This document shows, piece by piece, positions 44,350 to 51,892 of a stretch of DNA of 64,000 nt. Origin of the DNA: Streptomyces mobaraensis (GTDB lineage: Bacteria; Actinomycetota; Actinomycetes; Streptomycetales; Streptomycetaceae). The notes below the pieces were generated by a model. The model had not been told where the DNA came from, searched no databases, and worked only from the letters and a program-made list of their open reading frames with translations. Location of the stretch: positions 4,774,001-4,838,000 of the forward strand of contig NZ_CP083590.1 in assembly GCF_020099395.1 (NCBI RefSeq), given 5' to 3'. Each line of letters opens with the position of its first letter. Position 1 is the first letter of the stretch. The position numbers and the translations under genes were made by a program.

Positions 44350-44931
44350 CTAGCACCCTGATCCGGTGGAAAGAAAATCCGTATGTTTGAGACCGGCGCG
44401 GGCGGTACGGACGCAGGACCAGAGCAGGACGTCGGGCCCCGGCAGCCACGGGTGCCGGACCTCCGGGGCGACCACCCAGCGCGAGGCCGGCGGCACCGGT
44501 TCCGTCCCGTCCGGCGGGTACGGCGGGGGGACCGTCACCGCGTCGCCCGTGCCCAGGCACAGCAGCGGCGGGACGGCCCGGGCCCACTCCTCCCAGCGCA
44601 GCAGCGCCGGCAGCCGCTGGGCCGTGCCGGGCGCCGCGAACAGCAGCAGCCGGCCCTGCTGGGCGGCGACCGGCCCGGAACCGGGCCCGTCCGACCACAG
44701 CCGGTCCAGCATCCGGCGGCCGAACAGGGACGGGACGCCGATCACGTCGAAGGCCCGCCCGCACGGCAGCAGCAGCGGGGTCCGCGGGTCGGCCGCCCAC
44801 AGGGCCAGCACGCTGCGGGGGAGCGGACTGGCCGAGGCGAGCCACTCGGCACCGGCGGGACGGACCGGCTCCCAGACGGCGGCCGGCTGCGGGAGGCGGG
44901 CGGGGTGCGGAACGCGTGGGCTGGAGTCCAT
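44350..44931 (-). CDS. PrimPol-N-like short protein
   Basis: 193 residues. The core LLLPCGRAFDVIGVPSLFGRRM, then GPVAAQQGRLLLFAAPGTAQRL and RWVVAPEVRHPWLPGPDVLLW, matches a Streptomyces family often annotated as bifunctional DNA primase/polymerase. It lacks the acidic catalytic triad expected of an active PrimPol and is too short. Its stop codon overlaps the putative promoter of tRNA-Lys copy 3. A distant paralog is encoded at 53604. Function unknown. Confidence 0.65.
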   Translation of the reverse strand: MDSSPRVPHPARLPQPAAVWEPVRPAGAEWLASASPLPRSVLALWAADPRTPLLLPCGRAFDVIGVPSLFGRRMLDRLWSDGPGSGPVAAQQGRLLLFAAPGTAQRLPALLRWEEWARAVPPLLCLGTGDAVTVPPPYPPDGTEPVPPASRWVVAPEVRHPWLPGPDVLLWSCVRTARAGLKHTDFLSTGSGC

Positions 44932-45088
44932 GCCCTCATGGTCGGCTCGCGGCCGGGGGCGGGTGGCGGCAGTTCCCTGAAATCGGGACAGCGCGGGACG
45001 GGGTGCGCTAGGTTGTGCGCCGCATATGCCAACGGCCCATGAGACGGGTCATGGGCCGGGTGCGCGGCGAGGGGCCGCCGGAGCGGGC

Positions 45089-45460
45089 TCAGTCGGCCGT
45101 TCTGCCGCTGCGCAGCAGCTCACGGCCGAACTCCACCATCTTCTTGGCGTAGTCCTCGCTCCACTCGGCGCGCTCCGCGATCACGGCGGTGGGCAGCCGG
45201 TCGAACCGCCGGGGGTCGGCGAGCTGGGCCGCCGCCACGGCCTGGAACTCGATCGCGCGGTCGGCCGCCGCGCGGAAGGCCAGGGCCAGCTCCGTCGAGC
45301 GGGCCAACAGTTCGCGCGGGTCCTCGATCGACTCGAGGTCGAAGAAGTGCTCGGCCTCCGAGACGGCCTCAGGCGGCTCGAAGAGCAGCGGCGCGGGCCT
45401 GCGGCGGGGAGCCGCGCCACCGCCCGGACCGGGAGCCTGTTTCGGCTCGCACTCGCACAT
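45089..45460 (-). CDS. small CECEP protein, conserved hypothetical
   Basis: 123 residues. GGAGGT touches the ATG at 45466 directly, so the in-frame ATG at 45460, 6 bases away, is the better start (MCECEPKQAPGPGG). Two close cysteines at the N-terminus could bind a metal. The rest is helical: AEHFFDLESIEDPRELLARS, AFRAAADRAIEFQAVAAAQL, SEDYAKKMVEFGREL. It is on the same strand as the helicase operon, downstream of it. No family recognised. Confidence 0.65.
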   Translation of the reverse strand: MCECEPKQAPGPGGGAAPRRRPAPLLFEPPEAVSEAEHFFDLESIEDPRELLARSTELALAFRAAADRAIEFQAVAAAQLADPRRFDRLPTAVIAERAEWSEDYAKKMVEFGRELLRSGRTAD

Positions 45461-45588
45461 GTACATACCTCCAGGATCGTCTGCGCCGCCATCCATTGTC
45501 GCGCCGCGCGCAAGGGGGCCCGCTGTCGCAGCGGGTGCGGCGGTCCCGGGCCGGCGGTCCCGGGCCGCGGTCATCGGCCGCCCCCGGC

Positions 45589-45690
45589 GGGCGGGTGCCG
45601 GGGGCGGCGGTCAGGGTTTCCAGCGGACCCGGTGCTCGCTCAGATGCGTCAGGACCGCGAAATTCGCCTCCCACCCATCAGGGCTGTGAT
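45589..45690 (-). repeat. duplicated remnant of the helicase gene 3' end
   Basis: This segment is a second copy, offset by 140 bases, of the end of the helicase gene (matching about 45729-45830). On the minus strand it still reads PDGWEANFAVLTHLSEHRVRW and stops at 45611; the intact gene has PDGWEANFAVLTHLNEHRVR and stops at 45751. The remnant has no start of its own and is in another frame relative to the helicase. Confidence 0.85.
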
Positions 45691-45750
45691 CTTCGACCGC
45701 CTCCGGCGGCGTGCCGGACGCCGTCCGGCGGGCGGGTGCCGGGGCGGCGG

Positions 45751-47154
45751 TCAGGGTTTCCACCGGACCCGGTGTTCGTTCAGATGCGTGAGCACCGCGA
45801 AATTCGCCTCCCACCCGTCCGGGAACTTCACCGCCACCCCCAGCCGCACCGGCTCCGTCGACGGGTGCTCGTCCAGCAGGCGGTCCACGCCCGCGCGGCA
45901 CACCACGACGCAGGCGTGCCGGTGGCGTGAGGCCAGGACGCAGAGGCGGCCGGTCTCCAGGTGGAAGGCGGTGGCGTCGGGGCGGCCCGAGAGGGGGTGC
46001 AGGACGACGGTGACGTCGAACTCGCGGCCCTGGAGCCGGTTGGCCGTGTCCACCGTCACGCCGGTCACCCCGTGCTCCCCCAGCGCCGCGCGGACGGCCG
46101 CCGCCTGGTCCCGGTGGGCGGTGCCCACCGCGATCCGGGCCGCGGTGAGCGGGACGGGACCGGGGGCGCGCTCGCTGGTCAAGGCCGCGCCGCGGTCGAG
46201 CATCCGGCGTACCACCAGGGCCACCGCCTCGACGGCCTCCGGGTCCGTGCGCGGCACGTGCCGCTCGGGCAGCTCCAGCAGCCCCCAGCCGGACGCGGCG
46301 GCCTCGTCCAGCACCCGGTCCACCGCCGACCCGTCCTGCCGGACGCCGAAGGACATCAGCCGGTCGCCGTGGTCCGTGCCGCTGCGGAAGCGGGTGTACG
46401 GGTAGAACGCGTCCGACACCAGGCGCGCGGCGGACGCCGGCAGCCGCCAGGACACCGGGAGCCGGTGCTGCGGCAGCCCGGGGTTGTGGGCGAGGAGCGT
46501 GCTGACCGCGCTCACCGACGGGTCGTACGACAGGCCGGCCCACTGCGCCGTCCCCTCGGCGCCCACCACGCTGAACGGGTCGAGCTGGCCCGGGTCGCCG
46601 ACGAACAGGGCCCGGTCGAACAGGCCGGCCACGGCCAGCAGCGCGTCCGAGCGCATCTGGTACGCCTCGTCGACGATCGCCTGGCCCCAGGGCTCGGTCA
46701 CCTTGGTGTGCGCCCACTTCGCGGCGGTGGAGACGACCACGTCGAGACCGGCGAGGTCCGCGGCCTTCGTCGACGTGACGACCTGGTCGAGCCCGTCCAG
46801 CGCCGGGTCGTACGGCCGCGGGTCGCTGCTGTGCAGCCGGCCGACCGGCAGGTCGGCGTCCTCCTCGGCCAGCCGCAGCACCAGGTCGTCCACCTGGGCG
46901 TTGGTCTGCGCGACGACCATCAGCGGCCGGCCCGCCCGGGCCAGTTCCAGGGCGGCGCGGACGACCAGCGTGGACTTGCCGGCGCCGGGCGGCGAGTCGA
47001 CGACGACGCCGCGGTGCCGGCCGTCCAGCGTGTCGCGCAGGATGGCTCGCGTGGCCGCGGCGGCGGCCGCGGACGGGTCGAAGGCATGGGGCTCCCGCAC
47101 TGGCCCGGCGGGGGCCGGGATCGCTTTCTGGGTCACGGCAGGCTCCTGGGTCAT
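45751..47154 (-). CDS. SF1 (Upf1/Dna2-like) DNA helicase
   Basis: 467 residues. Motif I VDSPPGAGKST (52-62), motif Ia VVAQTNAQVDD, motif II AIVDEAYQ (DEA 162-164), motif III VGDPGQLDPF (185-194), motif IV SWRLPASAARL, motif V DTANRLQGREFDVTVVLHPL and motif VI ASRHRHACVVVC. DEA/GDPGQL is the Upf1/Dna2 (SF1B) pattern. No 1B/stalk insertion is evident, so it is compact. Its ATG overlaps the stop of the 522-residue gene (ATGA), and that gene in turn overlaps the nuclease gene; the three are probably co-translated and work together on DNA. Confidence 0.88.
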   Translation of the reverse strand: MTQEPAVTQKAIPAPAGPVREPHAFDPSAAAAAATRAILRDTLDGRHRGVVVDSPPGAGKSTLVVRAALELARAGRPLMVVAQTNAQVDDLVLRLAEEDADLPVGRLHSSDPRPYDPALDGLDQVVTSTKAADLAGLDVVVSTAAKWAHTKVTEPWGQAIVDEAYQMRSDALLAVAGLFDRALFVGDPGQLDPFSVVGAEGTAQWAGLSYDPSVSAVSTLLAHNPGLPQHRLPVSWRLPASAARLVSDAFYPYTRFRSGTDHGDRLMSFGVRQDGSAVDRVLDEAAASGWGLLELPERHVPRTDPEAVEAVALVVRRMLDRGAALTSERAPGPVPLTAARIAVGTAHRDQAAAVRAALGEHGVTGVTVDTANRLQGREFDVTVVLHPLSGRPDATAFHLETGRLCVLASRHRHACVVVCRAGVDRLLDEHPSTEPVRLGVAVKFPDGWEANFAVLTHLNEHRVRWKP

Positions 47155-48719
47155 AGCAGGTCCTCCGTGGTCACCGGATCGGGCTCCTCCGCCGCCGTGC
47201 CGGGCGGACCGCCGTGGGTCCAGGGCGTGCGCTCGGGCTCGGGCAGCTCGGGGCCGCCCCTGGGCGCGTGCTCGAACAGCGTCCAGCAGACCCGGTCACC
47301 GGGCGCGGGCACCGTCCCCTCGTCGGGGACCTTGCCGCGGCCCATGCCACCGGTCAGCCGGACCGTCAGCCCGGCCGGGCCGGCGGCCACGAACTCGGCG
47401 GGCTGCGACCGGCCGTCGGCCAGCACCCGGTGCACCCGCGCGCCCTCCTCCAGCAGCGGCGCGTCGTCCGTACGGACGGTGACCAGCGGCCGCGGGCGCG
47501 GCACCTTCGCCTCCGAGAGGGCCATGACCACCTCGGTGACCTCCCCGGCGAACGCCTCGCCGGCCAGCCGCCGCCCGGCCATGACCAGCGGATCGTCCAG
47601 CGCCTCCTGGGCGTCCAGCCGGGCCCGCGCGGTCTCCCGCGCGGCGAGCTTCCGCGCGGCGGTGACCGCGTCGTCCCGGCGCGGCTGCGGCGGCTCGCCG
47701 GCCCGCAGCCGGTCCCGGTGCCCGGTGTACGACCAGCGGTCGCGCTTCCAGCGCTCGGCGACCGAGGCGCCCTCGGGGAGGGCGCGCAGCAGGTCGACGC
47801 CGTGCCAGACGGCGTCCCAGGTGGGCCGCAGCTGTGAGAGGAGCAGCGTGCGGATCACCGTGTCGGCGGCCCGCAGCCCGGCGTGGCCCCGGCCGGTCTC
47901 CAGGACCGCCGTCCGGGCCCGGTCGTAGCGGGCGATGGCGGGGGCCAGCAGCTTGTTGTCGAAGGCGGGGTCGGTGGCCGGGCCGGCGGGCGGGTGGAGC
48001 AGCAGGCCGTCGGCGTCGCGCGCCAGCTCGGCGCGGCGGGCCGCCTCCGGGCCGGTGCTTCCCTCGGGCGGGTCGATCCAGGCGAGCAGCGCGCCCAGGT
48101 GCTGGTCCTCCAAGTGGCTCTGGCCGGTGGCCCAGTGCCGGGAGAGCGACTCGGTCATCGGGAGCAGGAGGGCACTGCCGGGGAGGCGGGCCCGCTCCCC
48201 GTAGTGGGTGAGCCAGCGGCCGAGCAGCGGGACGCGGGGCGGCGCCGGCCAGTCGGCCGCCGGGTCCTCCTCGGCGGTGCGCCGGAAGCGCATGGACCGG
48301 CCGAGCAGCCGGACGTACTCGGCCGCGGCCGGGCCGGGGACCAGCAACTGCGGGGCGTCGGCGCACAGCTCGGCCTCGACGGTCGTCCGGCGGCCGGTCG
48401 CCGGGTCGGTCTCCTTGCGCTCCTCGGTGACAGTGTCGTCCGCGTACCCCTCGACGTAGGGCAGGACGGCCTCGGCGAGCTCGGCCAGGAAGGCGAACCG
48501 CAGGGCGCGGTCGCGCGGCTGAGGGACCGTCAGCAGGTGGGGCGCGTCGCGGTCGGTGCCGACGAGGGCGCCGAGGGGCGCGCCCGTCTCACCGGCGGTG
48601 GTGAGCGGGACGAGCACGAGCGGGCGGTCCGACAGGTGCCGGTGGCGGACGGTGGCCAGGGGGCGGGCGCGGCCGGCGTGCAGCGCCTCCAGGCGGGCGA
48701 GGGAGGTGATCAGCGACAT
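47151..48719 (-). CDS. conserved protein of nuclease-helicase operon, unknown
   Basis: 522 residues from ATG 48719, overlapping the nuclease stop by 10 bases and the helicase start by 4. No motif I recognise. The N-terminal part has mixed strands (RPLATVRHRHLSDRPLVLVP). The middle is helical with LLLPMTESLSRHWATGQSHL and RWKRDRWSYTGHRDRL. The C-terminus looks like small beta barrels (VRTDDAPLLEEGARVHRVLA, GDRVCWTLFEHAP), such as the OB or 1B module of SF1B helicases. It may supply the DNA-binding parts missing from the compact helicase; that is inference. Confidence 0.75.
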   Translation of the reverse strand: MSLITSLARLEALHAGRARPLATVRHRHLSDRPLVLVPLTTAGETGAPLGALVGTDRDAPHLLTVPQPRDRALRFAFLAELAEAVLPYVEGYADDTVTEERKETDPATGRRTTVEAELCADAPQLLVPGPAAAEYVRLLGRSMRFRRTAEEDPAADWPAPPRVPLLGRWLTHYGERARLPGSALLLPMTESLSRHWATGQSHLEDQHLGALLAWIDPPEGSTGPEAARRAELARDADGLLLHPPAGPATDPAFDNKLLAPAIARYDRARTAVLETGRGHAGLRAADTVIRTLLLSQLRPTWDAVWHGVDLLRALPEGASVAERWKRDRWSYTGHRDRLRAGEPPQPRRDDAVTAARKLAARETARARLDAQEALDDPLVMAGRRLAGEAFAGEVTEVVMALSEAKVPRPRPLVTVRTDDAPLLEEGARVHRVLADGRSQPAEFVAAGPAGLTVRLTGGMGRGKVPDEGTVPAPGDRVCWTLFEHAPRGGPELPEPERTPWTHGGPPGTAAEEPDPVTTEDLL

Positions 48720-49939
48720 CCGGCCGTCCCTTCGGGTCCTTCCGGCTGCCCGGCGGCGGCCAGGGCCTCGGCGCGCAGGGCGGCGGCGCGGCGGAGGGCG
48801 GCGACGGCGGGATCGTCCTCGGACCCGTGGCACGGGCCCGACTCGCCCCCGGCCGCCGCGAGGACCTCCTCGACCGTGGTCAGCCCGCCGAGCCCGGAGC
48901 GCACGTTCCGCCCCAGGTGCCGGACGTCGCCCTCGGCGCGCGCCCGGTCGCGGCAGTGGAACGCCAGCTCGCAGGCGGCGAGGCAGTCCGGCGCGTACGC
49001 GGCGTCGACCGCCTCGACGGCGGCCGTCAGCTCCGCCGCCGGCCGGTCCGGGGCGAAGGAGGTGCCGGGCGGGAGGGCGGCGGCGATCTCCTCGACCCGG
49101 GTGAGCCGGCCGAGCTGGCGGTGGGTGGTGGCGCGCTGCTTGCGGAGGTCGAGGAGGGCGGCGGCCGGCAGGTTGGAGAAGTCCTTGGGGCAGACCAGCA
49201 GCGCTTCGTGGCGTACCCGGCCGTTCTCGGGGGCCGGCCCGGGAAGCCGCTCGGCCACCGTCTCCAGGGCGAGCGCGTACACCGCGGCCTGCCGGGCGGC
49301 GGCCCCGGCCTTGGCGGCGTCGGCCGCGCCGTCGATCATGGCGAAGGACTTGATCTCGACCACCGTCCAGGTGCCGTCCGGGTGCACGACGACGGCGTCC
49401 GGCTCCAGGTAGGCGGGGGTGCCGGCCACGGTGAGCGCCAGCATGGGGTGGTCGAGGAGCGCCCACCGGCCGGCGGCGGTGGCCTCCCGCAGGGCCAGGG
49501 CGGTGCGGGCCGTGCGGCCCTCGGGGCCGGCGGCGGAGAGGTCGGGCGCGTCCACGGCGTCCGGGGGCTCCGGCGCCTCTCCGGCGGGCAGCGCGGCGTG
49601 CAGCAGCCGGACGAGCTCCGTACCGCCGTCGGCCTTCACCCGGGCCTCGAAGGCATTGCCGCGCGCTATGGCGAACTGCGACTGCCCGAACGCGGCGGGT
49701 GTGCCGAGCGCCCGCGCGAGGGCCGCCTTGTCGACCCCGGCGCCGTCGAGCAGGGCGCGGCGGCGGCAGCCGGGGTTGGCGGCGAGGGCCGCCAGGGCGC
49801 GGGCGTCCAGCGGGCGCGGCGGGACGTCCGGCCCGCGCAGCTCAGCGAGCCGCAGCCGGAGCGCCGTCGGGCCGGCTGCCGCCGGCTCCGCCGCGGGACT
49901 GCCGGGGGATGTCCGAAGGGATCGAAGGGATGTGCTCAC
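48710..49939 (-). CDS. RecB/Cas4-like Fe-S nuclease
   Basis: 409 residues from GTG 49939. PD-(D/E)XK nuclease core: RGNAFEARV (93-101), Asp181 in LEPDAVVV, Glu195-x-Lys197 in WTVVEIKS, and QAAVYALAL (217-225, RecB motif QxxxY). Cys58 (NPGCRRRALLD) with Cys319-x3-Cys323-x5-Cys329 (DCLAACELAFHCRDRA) is the one-plus-three cysteine arrangement of the [4Fe-4S] clamp in Cas4, AddB and Dna2. No cas genes are near. It is first in an operon with the 522-residue protein and SF1 helicase. Its first 98 bases overlap the PAP2 gene in another frame. Confidence 0.85.
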   Translation of the reverse strand: MSTSLRSLRTSPGSPAAEPAAAGPTALRLRLAELRGPDVPPRPLDARALAALAANPGCRRRALLDGAGVDKAALARALGTPAAFGQSQFAIARGNAFEARVKADGGTELVRLLHAALPAGEAPEPPDAVDAPDLSAAGPEGRTARTALALREATAAGRWALLDHPMLALTVAGTPAYLEPDAVVVHPDGTWTVVEIKSFAMIDGAADAAKAGAAARQAAVYALALETVAERLPGPAPENGRVRHEALLVCPKDFSNLPAAALLDLRKQRATTHRQLGRLTRVEEIAAALPPGTSFAPDRPAAELTAAVEAVDAAYAPDCLAACELAFHCRDRARAEGDVRHLGRNVRSGLGGLTTVEEVLAAAGGESGPCHGSEDDPAVAALRRAAALRAEALAAAGQPEGPEGTAGCR

Positions 49940-50885
49940 TGCCGTCCGCCTCGCGCTGTCTCTCCGGCGCACCCGCCCGGCCGCCGCCGGCGGGCATGCC
50001 GGACGCGGTCGTGCGCGGGTGCGCAGTACGAGCCGAAGTCTCGCACCCGGCACTGACAATCGCCGGGCTCTCGGGCATTCCCGCAGGTCCGGCCGGGTCG
50101 AGCGAGGGCAGGGCGCGGGGCGCCCGGGCGCGGAGCCGCTCGCCGAGGCGCAGCGCGGGGCGGGTCAGCAGCAGGCCGACGCCCATGACGGCGGCACCGG
50201 CGACGGCGTCCAGGAAGTAGTGGTTGGCCGTGCCCATGACCACGAGGGTGATGGTCAGGGGGTAGGCGACGCCGAGGACCTTCGCCCAGGTGCCGCGCCC
50301 GTGGCGCCACAGCATGACGCCGCACCACAGCGCCCAGCCCACGTGCAGGCTCGGCATGGCCGCGTACTGGTTGGTGAGCCCGCCGAGACCGCGCGGGGCG
50401 CTGGCGTCACCGCCCCACCATCCGTACGACGAGTACTGGTGCATGGTGTCGATGAAGCCGTAGCCGTCCGGGAGGAGGCGGGGCGGGCAGGTGGGCAGCA
50501 GGGTGAAGCCCACCAGGCCGATGAGGGTGGAGAGCATCAGCCAGGTCCGGCCGCTGCGGTAGTGCTCGGAGTGGCGCCGGAAGACCCACACCAGGATGGC
50601 CGGGGTGACCACGTAGTGCAGCGAGGCGTACACGAAGTCCGCGGGCACGCCGAGGATGGCGTGGTCCGTGAACAGGCGGTTGAGGGGGTGTTCGAAATTT
50701 ATTCGAAACTGCTTCTCGATATCGAGTATCGACACACCGTGATCGACCGCCGACTGCACATCGCCGCGGACCAGCAGGCGGCCCGCCGAGTACAGCGCGT
50801 AGACGACGGCGATCAGTGGCAGTTCGGTCCACCAGCGCGGCCGCTTCCCGAGTGGTGCGGTGCGGTACATCCGGACGCTCTCCAT
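49842..50885 (-). CDS. PAP2 family membrane phosphatase/transferase
   Basis: 347 residues from ATG 50885. About six membrane helices. The PAP2 signature is split over LPTCPPRLLPDGYG, QYAAMPSLHVGWA (catalytic-type His) and MGTANHYFLDAVAG, as in inositol phosphorylceramide synthase-like members. The C-terminal 90 residues are polar and disordered. It would act on lipid phosphates. A short AT-rich, palindrome-containing stretch lies in its 5' third (50691-50726). Confidence 0.88.
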   Translation of the reverse strand: MESVRMYRTAPLGKRPRWWTELPLIAVVYALYSAGRLLVRGDVQSAVDHGVSILDIEKQFRINFEHPLNRLFTDHAILGVPADFVYASLHYVVTPAILVWVFRRHSEHYRSGRTWLMLSTLIGLVGFTLLPTCPPRLLPDGYGFIDTMHQYSSYGWWGGDASAPRGLGGLTNQYAAMPSLHVGWALWCGVMLWRHGRGTWAKVLGVAYPLTITLVVMGTANHYFLDAVAGAAVMGVGLLLTRPALRLGERLRARAPRALPSLDPAGPAGMPESPAIVSAGCETSARTAHPRTTASGMPAGGGRAGAPERQREADGSEHIPSIPSDIPRQSRGGAGGSRPDGAPAAAR

Positions 50886-51167
50886 GTGTTCAGGCGGCCA
50901 ACAAGCGCGCATGCAACCGTACGGCGTACGCCGCATCCGCCGCACACCGCCCCGTCGGGCCACGGAAACACCGGGGTCATCCGGTGTTCGGTTCCTGGGT
51001 GCGGCGCATGAGGAGGAAGACGATCGAATATGGCCTCGGGTTGCCTGTGGCGCAAGTGAGTGATGATAGTTCCGACGGGTCTAAGGCATCCGTACCGCAC
51101 ATCACTTTTGTGGCAGCTCCCGCCATTTTGTGGGGGAAGTCACCGAGATCCCGAGGGAGCCCGCTCC

Positions 51168-51764
51168 ATGGCACCGCGCATCCTGCTGGCCCGGCACGGA
51201 CAGACCGAGTGGTCGCTGTCCGGAAGACACACCGGCCGCACGGACATCCCCCTCCTCGACGAGGGACGGCGCGGGGCGAAGCTCCTCGGCGAGCGCCTGC
51301 ACCGCGCCCCCTGGGACGGCCTGCCCGGCGTCGAGGTCCGTACCAGTCCGTTGCTCCGGGCGAGTGAAACCTGCGACCTCGCCGGCTTCGGCGAGCGCGC
51401 CACCGCGTGGGACGCCTTGATGGAGTTCGACTACGGCGCCTACGAGGGCATGACCCCCGCCGAGATCAAGGCCCAGCGGCCCGGCTGGCTGATCTGGCGC
51501 GACGGCGTCCCCGGCGGCGAGACCCTCGACCAGGTCGCGGCCCGCGCCGACGAGGTCGTCCGCTGGGCGCGCTCCGCCGCCGACCGGGACGTGCTCGTCT
51601 TCGCCCACGGCCACATCCTGCGCGTCATCGCCGCCCGCTGGCTCGGCTTCGAGGCGTCCTTCGCGGCGCGCATCCGGCTGGAGCCGACGTCGCTGTCGAT
51701 CCTCGGCTGGGCCTACGGCGAGCCGGCGATCGAGCGCTGGAACGACACCGGGCACCTGGGCTGA
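51168..51764 (+). CDS. histidine phosphatase family protein
   Basis: 198 residues with the phosphoglycerate-mutase-like fold: [24 protein letters not shown] (catalytic His in RHG), [29 protein letters not shown] and [16 protein letters not shown] (second His). It dephosphorylates a small molecule in the cytoplasm. GAGGGAG lies upstream of the ATG. Divergent from the PAP2 gene. Confidence 0.92.
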   Translation: MAPRILLARHGQTEWSLSGRHTGRTDIPLLDEGRRGAKLLGERLHRAPWDGLPGVEVRTSPLLRASETCDLAGFGERATAWDALMEFDYGAYEGMTPAEIKAQRPGWLIWRDGVPGGETLDQVAARADEVVRWARSAADRDVLVFAHGHILRVIAARWLGFEASFAARIRLEPTSLSILGWAYGEPAIERWNDTGHLG

Positions 51765-51892
51765 ACCGGGCCGGCCGGCGGGGCCGCAGGGGCTGAGCCA
51801 GGCCGACTGTCGGGGCCGCCTCGGGCTGCCGCGGGCCGGCCGTCAGGTCCACCCGAGCCGCGCCGGGCCGGTCAGGTCCGCCTCAGGGTGCC

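Noticed and set aside
48710..49939. Cas4 gene of a CRISPR system
   Set aside because: The Fe-S nuclease resembles Cas4, but there are no cas1, cas2 or repeat-spacer arrays nearby and its operon partners are a helicase and an unknown protein.
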